From NCBI GenBank assembly GCA_024226315.1, contig JAAELT010000190.1:1-63297 (forward strand): a stretch of DNA of 63,297 nucleotides, in the 5' to 3' direction. The stretch is from a bacterium. GTDB taxonomy: Bacteria > Acidobacteriota > Thermoanaerobaculia > Multivoradales > J023. Shown here piece after piece: positions 1 to 9,542 of the stretch. Position numbers and translations under genes: made by a program. Every line of letters starts with the position of its first letter. The first letter of the stretch is position 1. The notes below the pieces were generated by a model. That model worked only from the letters and a program-made list of their open reading frames with translations, was not told where the DNA came from and did not search any database.

Positions 1-2
1 AC

Positions 3-440
<438 letters not shown>

Positions 441-528
441 CCCGCGGCCCGAGACTCTAGAACCAACTGCCGGCCAGGAGCCGGCGAGACGCCGGCGAGC
501 CGGCACCCCTCGAATCGGAGAGACACTC

Positions 529-1305
<777 letters not shown>

Positions 1306-1318
1306 AAGGGGGTCTGCG

Positions 1319-2650
1319 ATGCCAGCGGTCAAGGAAAGATCACCTTTCGTCGAGGCCTACGAATCGTTCGACAAGAGCCTCGGCAGCCAGGGCGAGGCCG
1401 TGAAGCGGCTGCGGCGTGAGGGCCTGGAGGTCTTCGAAGAGATCGGGCTGCCCTCGAAGCGCCAGGAAGAATGGCGCAAGACCAACGTCGCTGCTCTTGG
1501 GAGCACGTCGTTCAGGCGCGCCAGCGGCGGAACCTCCGGCTTGACGCCCGAGAAGATCCGCCCGTTTCTGCTGCCCGACTGCATCGACCTGGTGTTCGTC
1601 AACGGCCGCTTCTCGGCCGAGCTGTCGCGGCCAGGCGCGCTCCCCGAGGGCGTCTTCGCCGGCAGCCTGGCCGACGCCATGGCGCGTCATGCCGACCTGG
1701 TGGAGCCGCTTCTGGGCCACTACGCCGACGGCAAGCATCCCTTCGTGGCGCTCAACACCGCCCACATCGAAGACGGAGCCTTCATCCACGTGCCGCGCGG
1801 CGTGGCCGTGGAGAAGACCATCCACCTGCTCTTCCTCGGCACCACCGAGGGCGGCGAGGCCGTCGTTTCCTATCCCAGGAATCTCTTCGTGGCCGGGCAG
1901 AGCAGCCAGCTCACCGTGGTCGAGAGTTACTGCGGCTTCGGCGACGAGCGGTACTTTCACTGCCCGGTGACCGAGATCGTCGGTGAGGCCAACTCGGTTC
2001 TGGACCACTACCGGCTCGGTCAGGAGAGCCTCGGGGCGTACCACGTCGCGACCCAGAAGATCCATCTCGAGCGCGACACCAACTTCTTCACCCACTCGAT
2101 CAACCACGGCGGAGCCCTGGTGCGCAACGACATCCAGGCCATGCTCGACGGCGAGGGCATCCACTGCACGCTCAACGGCCTCTACCTGGCGCGCGGCGCT
2201 CAGCACGTCGATCATCAGATGCGGGTCGATCACGCCAAGCCCAACTGTCACAGCTACGAGCTGTTCAAGGGCATCCTCGAAGACCGCGCCCGGGCAGTGT
2301 TCAACGGCCGGATCTACGTGCACCAGGACGCCCAGAAGACCGACGCCAAGCAGTCGAACCGCAATCTCCTGCTGTCGAAGGACGCGCTGGTCCACTCCAA
2401 TCCCCAGCTCGAGATCTTCGCCGACGACGTGCGCTGTACCCACGGCTCGACCACCGGCCACCTGGACGACGAAGCGGTCTTCTACCTGCGCTCCAGGGGG
2501 ATCGGCGAGGAGGCAGCGCGCAGCCTGCTGACCTATTCCTTCGCCGGCGAGGTGCTCGACGAGATCCGGCTCGAGGCGGTGCGCAAGGATCTCGAGGAGT
2601 TCCTGTTCACCCGGTTGCCAAAAGGCAACATCGTGCGGCAGGCCGTATGA
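1319..2650 (+). CDS. sufD: SufD, Fe-S assembly scaffold protein
   Basis: SufD, partner of SufB and SufC in the cluster-assembly scaffold. It has 443 aa, the usual size. The C-terminal half carries the SufB/D beta-helix core: NHGGALVRNDIQAML, GLYLARGAQHVDHQMRVDHA, YELFKGILEDRARAVFNGR, then DAQKTDAKQSNRNLLLS and ADDVRCTHGSTTGHLDDEAV. The histidine in CTHGSTTG corresponds to the family's functional His. The ATG follows a GGGGG run and lies 13 bp after sufC. The stop codon overlaps the sufS start (ATGA), indicating translational coupling. Confidence 0.96.
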   Translation: MPAVKERSPFVEAYESFDKSLGSQGEAVKRLRREGLEVFEEIGLPSKRQEEWRKTNVAALGSTSFRRASGGTSGLTPEKIRPFLLPDCIDLVFVNGRFSAELSRPGALPEGVFAGSLADAMARHADLVEPLLGHYADGKHPFVALNTAHIEDGAFIHVPRGVAVEKTIHLLFLGTTEGGEAVVSYPRNLFVAGQSSQLTVVESYCGFGDERYFHCPVTEIVGEANSVLDHYRLGQESLGAYHVATQKIHLERDTNFFTHSINHGGALVRNDIQAMLDGEGIHCTLNGLYLARGAQHVDHQMRVDHAKPNCHSYELFKGILEDRARAVFNGRIYVHQDAQKTDAKQSNRNLLLSKDALVHSNPQLEIFADDVRCTHGSTTGHLDDEAVFYLRSRGIGEEAARSLLTYSFAGEVLDEIRLEAVRKDLEEFLFTRLPKGNIVRQAV

Positions 2651-3942
2651 GCGGCGCCGCCTTCTCCGCGGACCCCCTCCCGGGGAAGGTGGCGGTGGCA
2701 CGGCGGTGCCATCCCAGTCTGCCGTTCGACGTCGAGCGTGTCCGGGCCGACTTCCCGGCGCTCGAGCAGACCATCCACGGCAAGCCCCTGGCCTATCTCG
2801 ACAACGCGGCCTCGGCCCAGAAGCCGCAAGCGATGATCGACGCGGTGACCTCGGCGTACACGCACAACTACTCGAACGTCCACCGCGGGGTGCACACCCT
2901 CTCCCAGCGTGCCACCGAGGCCTACGAGGGGGCGCGCGAGATCGCGCGGCGCTTCATGGGCGCGGCACGGCCCGAGGAGATCGTCTTCGTCCGCGGCACC
3001 ACCGAGGGCATCAACCTGGTGGCCCACAGCTTCGTCCGCCCGCGGCTCGCGCCCGGCGACGAAGTGTTGATCTCGGCAATGGAGCACCACTCGAACATCG
3101 TGCCCTGGCAGATCGTCTGCGAGGAGACCGGCGCCCGGCTGCGCGTGGCACCGATCACCGACCGCGGCGAGATCGACTTGGACGCCTTCGAAGATCTGCT
3201 GACGGATCGCACGCGCATGGTCGCCGTGGTTCACGTCTCGAACGCGCTGGGGACGATCAACCCGGCGCGGCGGATCGTCGAGCTGGCGAGCCGGCGCGGC
3301 ATTCCGACGCTCTTCGACGGCGCCCAGGCAGCGCCTCACCTGGAGCTCGACGTGGCGGAGCTGGGCTGCGATTTCTACACCATCTCGGGCCACAAGCTCT
3401 TCGGCCCCACCGGCATCGGCGCCCTCTACGGGCGCTTCGAGCGGCTGGCGGCGATGAAGCCCTACGAAGGCGGCGGCGAGATGATCCGCTCGGTGACCTT
3501 CGAGGCCACCGAGTACAACGATCCACCGCACAGATTCGAGGCCGGTACGCCCCACATCGTGGGGGCGATCGGCCTCGGCGCCGCCATGTGCTACGTCGAA
3601 GAGACGGGCCTCGACGCCATCGCCGCTCACGAGCACGAGCTGTTGATCCATGCCACCAAGCGGCTCGGCGAGATCCCGCAGGTCCGGTTGATCGGGACGG
3701 CGGCCGAGAAGGCGGCGGTCCTCTCCTTCGTGGTCGAAGGCATCCACGCCCACGACGTGGGCACGATCCTCGACCACCAGGGCGTCGCGGTGCGCGTCGG
3801 CCATCACTGCGCGCAGCCGCTCATGGATCGGTATGGCGTCCCCGCCACCGCCCGCGCCTCCTTCGCCTTCTACAACACCCGGCAGGAAGTCGACCGGCTG
3901 GTCGACGGCCTCCACCAACTGCTGGAGTTTTTCGGCCCATGA
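2647..3942 (+). CDS. sufS: SufS cysteine desulfurase
   Basis: PLP-dependent cysteine desulfurase (class V aminotransferase fold) that supplies persulfide sulfur to the SUF system. The protein has 431 aa. The N-terminal motif YLDNAASAQKP, the PLP lysine in TISGHKLFGPTG (about residue 247) and the persulfide cysteine in VRVGHHCAQPLM (about residue 385) are all present, so the enzyme should be active. The first 25 or so residues before FDVERVRADFPALE are an extension not typical of the family. The ATG used here overlaps the sufD stop (ATGA), which supports it, but a later start is possible. The 3' end overlaps sufU by 4 bp. Confidence 0.95.
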   Translation: MSGAAFSADPLPGKVAVARRCHPSLPFDVERVRADFPALEQTIHGKPLAYLDNAASAQKPQAMIDAVTSAYTHNYSNVHRGVHTLSQRATEAYEGAREIARRFMGAARPEEIVFVRGTTEGINLVAHSFVRPRLAPGDEVLISAMEHHSNIVPWQIVCEETGARLRVAPITDRGEIDLDAFEDLLTDRTRMVAVVHVSNALGTINPARRIVELASRRGIPTLFDGAQAAPHLELDVAELGCDFYTISGHKLFGPTGIGALYGRFERLAAMKPYEGGGEMIRSVTFEATEYNDPPHRFEAGTPHIVGAIGLGAAMCYVEETGLDAIAAHEHELLIHATKRLGEIPQVRLIGTAAEKAAVLSFVVEGIHAHDVGTILDHQGVAVRVGHHCAQPLMDRYGVPATARASFAFYNTRQEVDRLVDGLHQLLEFFGP

Positions 3943-4397
3943 GCGACCTCCGCGAGATCTATCAGGAGGTCATTCTCGACCACTACCGCAAGCCGCGAAA
4001 CTTCCAGGCGCTGGACGCCGCCACCAGCGAAGCTCGCGGTCACAACCCGCTGTGCGGCGACCGGATCAGCGTCTACCTGGTGGTCCGTGGCGGCCGGGTC
4101 GAGAACATTTCTTTCCAGGGCGCTGGTTGCGCCATCTCCACGGCCTCCGCATCGTTGATGACCGAGGCCGTCAAGGGCAAGACTCTCGACGAGGCCAAGG
4201 CCCTCTTCCACCACTTCCACGACATGATGACGGGTCCCGAAGACGACGGCGAAGTAGGTGACCTCGGCAAGCTCGAGGCACTCTCGGGCGTGCGCCGGAT
4301 CCCCATCCGGGTCAAGTGCGCTACCCTCGCCTGGCATACGTTCAAGTCGGCTCTCGAAGACGATGCGAGAAACGCCGAGCCCGTGACGACCGAGTAA
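3939..4397 (+). CDS. sufU: SufU-type Fe-S assembly / sulfurtransferase protein
   Basis: SufU/IscU-like protein of 152 aa that accepts sulfur from SufS. The start was set at the ATG overlapping the sufS stop (ATGA); it gives MSDLREIYQEVILDHYRKPR, the canonical SufU N-terminus. The three conserved cysteines are visible in HNPLCGDR, GAGCAIS and VKCATLAW, with Asp after the first Cys as in zinc-binding SufU. The insertion between the second and third cysteines (FHDMMTGPEDDGEVGDLGKLEALSG region) is typical of SufU rather than IscU. The position directly after sufS fits the SufS-SufU pair of Gram-positive and other non-proteobacterial SUF systems. Confidence 0.94.
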   Translation: MSDLREIYQEVILDHYRKPRNFQALDAATSEARGHNPLCGDRISVYLVVRGGRVENISFQGAGCAISTASASLMTEAVKGKTLDEAKALFHHFHDMMTGPEDDGEVGDLGKLEALSGVRRIPIRVKCATLAWHTFKSALEDDARNAEPVTTE

Positions 4398-4418
4398 CGG
4401 TCCAGAAGGAACCAAGAC

Positions 4419-4754
4419 ATGAATGCCGAAGAGAATGCCGTGAACGTTCAGGACGGTCTCGAAAACGAGATCATCGACGCCTTGAAGACCGTCTACGACC
4501 CCGAGATCCCGGTCAACATCTACGAGCTCGGGCTGATCTACAACATCGCCGTCGGCGATGCGGGCCACATCGACGTCACGATGACCCTCACCTCACCAGC
4601 CTGCCCGGTGGCCGGGACTCTCCCCGGCGAGGTGGAGATGAAGGTCCAGAGCGTCGGCGGCGTCGAGTCCGCCCACGTCGAGGTGGTCTGGGACCCGGTC
4701 TGGAACCCCTCCATGATGACCGACGCCGCCCGCCTCGAGCTCGGGATGATGTAG
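4419..4754 (+). CDS. sufT: SufT-like (MIP18/DUF59) Fe-S assembly protein
   Basis: Small (111 aa) MIP18/DUF59-family protein, the usual last gene of this kind of suf operon; it is thought to help cluster maturation or transfer. Conserved motifs are YDPEIPVNIYELGLIY at about residues 26-41 and LTSPACPVAG at about 64-73, containing the single family cysteine. A good ribosome site (AGAAGGA, 4404-4410) precedes the ATG. It follows sufU by 21 bp. The stop codon is immediately adjacent to the stop of the convergent cutA gene, leaving no room for a terminator between them. Confidence 0.88.
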   Translation: MNAEENAVNVQDGLENEIIDALKTVYDPEIPVNIYELGLIYNIAVGDAGHIDVTMTLTSPACPVAGTLPGEVEMKVQSVGGVESAHVEVVWDPVWNPSMMTDAARLELGMM

Positions 4755-5123
4755 CTAAATCTGCTCCAACCCGGGGTACTCGGCGTCGACGTCGGCGAAC
4801 TCGGCGTCTTTGTCCAGGCTGTCGGCGATCCAGGCGAGGAAGCTCGGCTCTCCGTGCGCGATGTTGAACGCCAGGATCTCCGGCACGTCGTAGTCGTGCA
4901 GCTCCAGGATCGTGGCGGTCACGGCCTCGTACTCCGTCTTCAGGGTCTTGATGACCAGCAGGAATTCGCCGTCGCGGCAGATCTTGCCCTGCCAACGGTA
5001 GAAGGACTTCACGCCGGAGACCATGTTGACGCACGCCGCGTGGCGGCGCATGACGAGCTCGCGCGCGATCAGGTTGCCCTGCTCCTCGTCGCCGACGGTG
5101 GTGACAACTACGATGGCCGCCAT
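4755..5123 (-). CDS. cutA: CutA1 divalent-cation tolerance protein
   Basis: CutA1 family protein (122 aa, small trimeric ferredoxin-like fold) linked genetically to divalent metal tolerance, with an unclear molecular function. Family sequence runs throughout: IVVVTTVGDEEQGNLIARELV near the start, RHAACVNMVSGVKSFYRWQGK, EFLLVIKTLK, and the hallmark VPEILAFNIAHGEPSFLAWI. It is convergent with and abuts the sufT-like gene. Gene neighbourhood gives no further hint; identification by sequence is firm. Confidence 0.93.
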   Translation of the reverse strand: MAAIVVVTTVGDEEQGNLIARELVMRRHAACVNMVSGVKSFYRWQGKICRDGEFLLVIKTLKTEYEAVTATILELHDYDVPEILAFNIAHGEPSFLAWIADSLDKDAEFADVDAEYPGLEQI

Positions 5124-5156
5124 GCGGCAGAAACTACTCCACCTGCCCGAGACGCG

Positions 5157-5753
5157 TCAACGCCAGATCTCGGCATCGCGATCGTAGTGGAGCACCGAGA
5201 TCTTGCCCGACCGATTGTTGACCCGCACCGCCGAGAGATGGTGCCGTCCGTCGGTGAGGTAGATCGTTCCGGGCGTGGCGGTGCCGCGCGGATTGAACGA
5301 GGCCAGATCGGACCGGTTGAACCGGATCGGATCCTCCAGCCGATCCAGCCTGCGGCGGGGGTCGCCCGGATCGCGCGGCGCCTCGCCGGCCGGAAAACCG
5401 AACCGGATCAGTCGCCCGAAGTGGGCCAGGCGCCGCGGCGGTCGCACTTCCGGATCGACGCCGCTCGCGATGTCGGCGCTACGGACGCCGTCACCGTCGC
5501 CGTCGCGGTAGAGCGCATGGGTCACCACCCCGCCCGGCCCAGTGCGGAACTTGACCGCGACCTTGGAGTGATGGCGCACCGAGTAGCCGCGCGCGAGGTG
5601 CAGGATCCCGGCCATCTCCCCGGCCGCCAACTCCACCCGCAAACCGCTCGCCCAATTGAACAAGGACGGCAGCGCCAGAACCGCGATCAAGCCGATGACC
5701 GCGAGCGTTACCATGGTGTCGAGCATGCTGAATCCAGCTTTTCTTTGACGCAA
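5157..5753 (-). CDS. GspH/FimT-like type IV pseudopilin
   Basis: Prepilin-like protein of 198 aa. The N-terminus is MRQRKAG followed by FSMLDTMVTLAVIGLIAVLA: a short basic leader, a Gly prepilin-peptidase cleavage site and a hydrophobic helix, as in GspH/FimT minor pseudopilins. At position +5 of the mature protein, where the family almost always has Glu, there is Asp. The rest is a hydrophilic globular region containing DGDGDGVRSADIASG and a C-terminal TIYLTDGRHHLSAVRVN strand region typical of GspH. The start is TTG, supported by an excellent GGAGGAGG ribosome site 4-5 nt upstream. It stands alone here; no other pilus gene is in the window. Confidence 0.8.
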   Translation of the reverse strand: MRQRKAGFSMLDTMVTLAVIGLIAVLALPSLFNWASGLRVELAAGEMAGILHLARGYSVRHHSKVAVKFRTGPGGVVTHALYRDGDGDGVRSADIASGVDPEVRPPRRLAHFGRLIRFGFPAGEAPRDPGDPRRRLDRLEDPIRFNRSDLASFNPRGTATPGTIYLTDGRHHLSAVRVNNRSGKISVLHYDRDAEIWR

Positions 5754-6110
5754 GAGACCTCCTCCCGGGGAACGTTGATGTTCTCGGCGGATCCGACATG
5801 GCCCGCCTCCCGGGTCTCCTACTCAAGGTTGCTGCCAACTCTCGAAACCAATCGTAAAAGCTGCATACAGTAGGATTAGATCTACCTCCACCGCGCGGGC
5901 AGCCGCGGCTCGCCGTCAAGACTTTCTGCAGGCGCCGGGACCATCCGGGGCCGAGAGGCGCCTCCGGAGCCCAGCTGGCGCGGGCCGCGATCGATGTCCA
6001 GTGATTTGGACACGAGCCAGTTCCCTTGTCGCGGCGCGGCCGGATCCGACGCCCTGACGCCACGAAAGCCGCTGGCCTGACCGTCCGGAATCCGGTAGAT
6101 TACCGTCATC
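5754..6110. other. Intergenic region between divergent gspH-like gene and lepB
   Basis: A 357-bp region separating two divergently transcribed genes, so it should carry both promoters. A ribosome site for the pseudopilin gene (GGAGGAGG on the minus strand) sits at its left edge, and a -10-like TAGATT (6096-6101) at its right edge. Overlapping open frames here on both strands have no family features and are not called. A TGTCCA/TGGACA hairpin lies near 5996-6013. I see no RNA gene. Confidence 0.5.
6096..6101 (+). promoter_or_regulatory. Candidate -10 element upstream of lepB
   Basis: TAGATT, 9 bp before the lepB ATG. It belongs to a set of similar T-A-n-n-A/C-T hexamers found shortly upstream of several plus-strand genes in this window. 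No clear -35 hexamer accompanies it, so the call is tentative. Confidence 0.25.
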
Positions 6111-6818
6111 ATGGAAGACAAGCCGAAATACTGGCTGCGCGAGTACTTCGAGGCTCTGCTGATCGCGGGCATCTTCCTGGGATTCACCAATACCTTCCTG
6201 ATCAAGACCTTCTACATCCCGAGCGGATCGATGAAGGAAACCCTCCTGATCGGGGACCATCTGTTCGTCAATCGATACCTCTTCGGGTTGAACTCCTCAC
6301 CGTGGGAGCAGCGGCTGACGCCCCTGCGGGACGTCCGGCGCGGCGACATCGTGATCTTCAAATCCCTGGAGAGCCCGACGACCGATCTGGTCAAGCGCTG
6401 TATCGGCCTGCCCGGCGACGAGATCCAGATCATCGACAAGCAACTGCTGGTCAACGGCGTGGCGGTCGACGACAGCAGCTACGCTTCGCGCACCGACAGC
6501 GGCCGCACCTTCCCCAACCGGCGCTACATCGATCCGCTGTACCGGGTGCGGGACAACTACGGGCCCTACGTGGTGCCCGAGGATCATTTCTTCTTTCTGG
6601 GTGACAACCGCGATCACTCCCGCGACTCTCGCTACTGGGGTGCCGTGCCGCGGCATTACCTGAAGGGGCGAGCCCTGATGATCTACTGGTCGTTCGGAGG
6701 TGACGTACCGGACGGGCAGTGGGTCAGCTACGGCCACAAGATGAAACAGGTTCTCCGCACCGGCGGAAGCTTCTTCACCAAGACGCGCTGGGGCCGCTCG
6801 TTCCATGTCGTGCGCTGA
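6111..6818 (+). CDS. lepB: Signal peptidase I
   Basis: Membrane-bound type I signal peptidase (235 aa) that removes signal peptides from exported proteins. An N-terminal membrane helix (about residues 13-30) leads to the catalytic-serine box IPSGSMKETLLIGD (Ser about 40). The catalytic lysine is in DLVKRCIGLPGDEIQI (about residue 103). The C-terminal box FFFLGDNRDHSRDSRYWG (about 162-179) is perfectly conserved. The ATG directly follows a region with little Shine-Dalgarno character. It should serve the many exported proteins encoded downstream in this window. Identification is firm. Confidence 0.95.
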   Translation: MEDKPKYWLREYFEALLIAGIFLGFTNTFLIKTFYIPSGSMKETLLIGDHLFVNRYLFGLNSSPWEQRLTPLRDVRRGDIVIFKSLESPTTDLVKRCIGLPGDEIQIIDKQLLVNGVAVDDSSYASRTDSGRTFPNRRYIDPLYRVRDNYGPYVVPEDHFFFLGDNRDHSRDSRYWGAVPRHYLKGRALMIYWSFGGDVPDGQWVSYGHKMKQVLRTGGSFFTKTRWGRSFHVVR

Positions 6819-6834
6819 GGGCGAGGGATCGGGA

Positions 6835-6840
6835 TAGAAT
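6835..6840 (+). promoter_or_regulatory. Candidate -10 element
   Basis: TAGAAT in the 49-bp gap between lepB and the next gene, 27 bp before that gene's ATG. Similar hexamers precede other genes in this window. No convincing -35 was found. Confidence 0.3.
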
Positions 6841-6867
6841 GGGTCCTCAAAAAGTAAGGAGATCGAG

Positions 6868-7236
6868 ATGAGTCGCAAGGCGAGCCAGCGGGGAGAAGGA
6901 AGAGCCGGATGCATCTTCTGGATTCTCATCGGATTGATCATCGCCTTGGTGGCCTCGAAGATGATCCCAGTCAAGATGGCCACCATGCAGCTCGAAGATC
7001 ACATGAAAGACCTGGCCATGACTCAACCCCGGCGGCCCAAGCAATTCTTCGAAAGAGAGATTTTCAACAAGGCTCGTGAGCTTGATCTCGAAATTCCGAA
7101 GAAGCAGATCCGCGTCAAGAAATACACGGAGCGGGTCATCATGGATGTCGAGTTCACGGTTCCCGTTGAGATCCTGACCTTCACGTACAACTGGGACGTC
7201 ACCATCCACGTGGATCGAGATCTGTTTCTCATGTAA
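6868..7236 (+). CDS. Small single-pass membrane protein, unknown function
   Basis: A 122-aa protein with a basic N-terminus (MSRKASQRGEGRAG), one transmembrane helix at about residues 14-34 (CIFWILIGLIIALVASKMIP), and a soluble tail rich in charged residues ending in beta-like FTVPVEILTFTYNWDVTIHV. The layout resembles DUF4845-type proteins often found next to lepB, but I cannot prove membership. A strong ribosome site (AAGGAGA, 6856-6862) precedes the ATG. The gene lies 49 bp after lepB and 27 bp before the next gene, suggesting co-transcription. Confidence 0.75.
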   Translation: MSRKASQRGEGRAGCIFWILIGLIIALVASKMIPVKMATMQLEDHMKDLAMTQPRRPKQFFEREIFNKARELDLEIPKKQIRVKKYTERVIMDVEFTVPVEILTFTYNWDVTIHVDRDLFLM

Positions 7237-7263
7237 CGACGGAGACGCGACGTCGCCCGGGAC

Positions 7264-9111
7264 GTGACGAGCATGAGCCGGTCACCCACCGAGGTCGCTG
7301 TCGAGCCCGAGATCGCGCCGGCCGACGCCGAAACCGCGGCGGCCACGGACGTCGCCGAGACAGAAAACTCCGAGAAAACCGGCTGGCTGCGGTCCCTTCT
7401 CGCGGCGTTTCTTCCCGGAGCGCTCGCCGGGACCCAGGTCGCCGGCCTGCTGTTTTTCCTCAATCCGCACCTGCCGTTCGATCCGATGCCGGTCGTGACC
7501 GGGGTGGTCTTCTACGGCCTGCTGCTCGGCATCGCGGCGATGGTGCTCACTCTTCCCTTCACGCGCGGCCGCCTCGAGGCGAGTCGACGCTGGCTGCCGA
7601 TCGGTCTGACGGTGGTCCTCGCATCGGCCGGGCTAAGCGCGTGGATCCACGCCTCGCTCTTCGCCTACTATCTGCCGCCAGGCATCAACCGCCGGCTGCT
7701 GAAAGCCGCGATCTGGCTGAGTCTCGCGGCCCTGATCTGCTTCTACACGGCCTTGATCCACCGCGTGCGCCATCGTCAGTACGGGCGCCGCAGCCTGATC
7801 GTCTTCGTGCTCATGGCCGTGGCCTCGGTCTATGTCGTGATGGAACGCCGCGAGGCGTTTCGTCCCATCGTCAGGCCCGCCCCGCGACCGACCACCGCCC
7901 AGGGCAGTCAGCGACCCCGGGTGTATGTGGTGGGGATCGAGTCGGCGACTCTCGACGCCATCCTGCCGCTGGAAGAGCAGGGACGCCTACCGTTCTTCAG
8001 CAAGATCCTGCGCGAGGGGTCCCACGCCCGCCTGTCGACGCTGTTGCCCTCCCGGCGCTCGGCTCTGTGGACCACCCTGGCGACGGGCAAGTACCCCTAC
8101 CGCCACGGTGTGGTCGGCCCTCGCATCTTCGACGCGCCTTTTCTTTCCGGCGAGGCCTCCCTCCACCTGCTCCCAGTCGGCATGGGTTTCGCGCGCTGGG
8201 GCACTTGGAATCCCGGACGCCCGGCGGACGCCACGACGCTGCGGATGCGGCCGATGTGGGACATTCTCTCGCGACTGAGCGTGCCGACCGCGCTGGTGGG
8301 CTGGCCGCTCACGGCACCGCCCGCGGCGGACTCTCGGGTGATGTTGTCGGATCGCTTCTTCGAGACCGAGGGCGAGGCCCGGTTCGTCGAACCGGCGGAT
8401 CTGGCGGAGCGCGCTCGTCTCTTTCGGCCGCGCGAAGGCGAGATCGATCCGGCAATCGCCTCCAGATTCGGGGCTGAGCCTCCCGACCGGGTCCTGGAGG
8501 CATTGACCCAGGATCTCTGGCGCCGCGACCTGAGTCTCTTCTTGCTCGAGCAGGATCCCGGTATCGAGGCATTCTTCGTCGTGCTGCCCGGTCTGGCCGA
8601 GGTCTCGCGGGACTACTTCGGCGGCTACGCGGCCATCCAGCTCGAGGGCGTTCCCGACTCGGAATCGGAACGAGCCGGCCAGCTCCTCGCCGCCTACTAC
8701 ACCTACCTGGACGACTTGCTGGCCCAGGTCTGGGAGAGCGGCGACGATCCCCGTCTGCTGGTGGTCGTCTCGGTCCATGGCGCGGAGGGCCCCCGGGGCT
8801 GGCGCGAGGCCAGGCGCCTGCTGCTGCGCAAACCCGCCGTCGAGGGCTATCTGGATCTGGGCTCCGACGGCGTCCTGATGTTTCTCGGCGCCGGCATCCA
8901 GCCGGGGGCGATGGCGCGGCCCGCCGAGATCGTCGACCTGGTACCGACCCTGCTCTACGGATTGGGGTTCCCGATCGCCAGGGACCTCGACGGCGCCGTC
9001 CTTACCGAGACCTTCGAGACCGGGTTCCTGGCCCGGCAGCCGCTGACCTTCCTGTCTTCCTACGAAGCGCTCACCGAGCGCGCCGACTCGTACGCCGCGG
9101 GTCCCGAGTAG
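7264..9111 (+). CDS. Membrane protein with alkaline-phosphatase-superfamily domain, probably degenerate
   Basis: A 615-aa protein. The N-terminal third has four to five hydrophobic helices (about residues 40-60, 72-95, 108-135, 146-162, 175-195). The remainder resembles the type I phosphodiesterase / nucleotide pyrophosphatase branch of the alkaline phosphatase superfamily: RVYVVGIESATLDAILPL, GRLPFFSKILREGS, SALWTTLATGKYPYRHGVVG, YLDDLLAQVW and LLVVVSVHGAEGP. Several metal or nucleophile positions look altered: Glu where GxDGA has Asp, SVHG where SDHG is usual, and the late GTH motif is missing. It may be a non-catalytic relative. The GTG at 7264 is used here; ATG at 7273 is an equally possible start. 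Confidence 0.75.
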   Translation: MTSMSRSPTEVAVEPEIAPADAETAAATDVAETENSEKTGWLRSLLAAFLPGALAGTQVAGLLFFLNPHLPFDPMPVVTGVVFYGLLLGIAAMVLTLPFTRGRLEASRRWLPIGLTVVLASAGLSAWIHASLFAYYLPPGINRRLLKAAIWLSLAALICFYTALIHRVRHRQYGRRSLIVFVLMAVASVYVVMERREAFRPIVRPAPRPTTAQGSQRPRVYVVGIESATLDAILPLEEQGRLPFFSKILREGSHARLSTLLPSRRSALWTTLATGKYPYRHGVVGPRIFDAPFLSGEASLHLLPVGMGFARWGTWNPGRPADATTLRMRPMWDILSRLSVPTALVGWPLTAPPAADSRVMLSDRFFETEGEARFVEPADLAERARLFRPREGEIDPAIASRFGAEPPDRVLEALTQDLWRRDLSLFLLEQDPGIEAFFVVLPGLAEVSRDYFGGYAAIQLEGVPDSESERAGQLLAAYYTYLDDLLAQVWESGDDPRLLVVVSVHGAEGPRGWREARRLLLRKPAVEGYLDLGSDGVLMFLGAGIQPGAMARPAEIVDLVPTLLYGLGFPIARDLDGAVLTETFETGFLARQPLTFLSSYEALTERADSYAAGPE

Positions 9112-9122
9112 CCCGCGCTGCC

Positions 9123-9542
9123 TCAGGACCCGGGTTTCACGCTTTTGGCGAACGGCATCTGGGCGACCTTGCGCCCTGCCTCGCCGGACGTCTTCTCGAG
9201 CCGCTCCATCGAGCACCGGCCTTCGAAGAAGGCTCCGTCGTCGATCGCAAGCGACGGCGTGTAGAGATCCGCCATCACTTTCCCCGCGGCGGTGATCTCC
9301 ACCCGTTCGGACGACCGCAGGACTCCACGTACGGTACCCGACACGAAGACCCGGCGGACCCGGATCTCGCCGTCGACGTCGCCCTTCTCGCCGACGATCA
9401 GGTCTCCGTCGGAGACAACGCTGCCAGTGAATTTTCCATCGATTCTGAAAGTATCTTCGAAATGGAGCTCTCCGGTCATGTGACTCCCAGCATCGAGGAA
9501 ACCATTGAGATCGCCCTGTGCGCTCGAGCTCTTGAACATCAT
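9123..9542 (-). CDS. Bactofilin
   Basis: A 139-aa bactofilin, a bacterial cytoskeletal protein forming a right-handed beta-helix that polymerises without nucleotide. The core (about residues 20-110) shows the repeated hydrophobic-Gly pattern: GELHFEDTFRIDGKFTGSV, DGDLIVGEKGDVDGEIRV, VFVSGTVRGVL, VEITAAGKVMADLYTPSLAI, DGAFFEGRCSM. Short disordered ends flank it, as is usual. The ATG overlaps the parB stop (ATGA), so it is translationally coupled to parAB. In some bacteria bactofilins position ParAB/parS complexes, which suits this context; that link is inference here. Confidence 0.9.
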   Translation of the reverse strand: MMFKSSSAQGDLNGFLDAGSHMTGELHFEDTFRIDGKFTGSVVSDGDLIVGEKGDVDGEIRVRRVFVSGTVRGVLRSSERVEITAAGKVMADLYTPSLAIDDGAFFEGRCSMERLEKTSGEAGRKVAQMPFAKSVKPGS

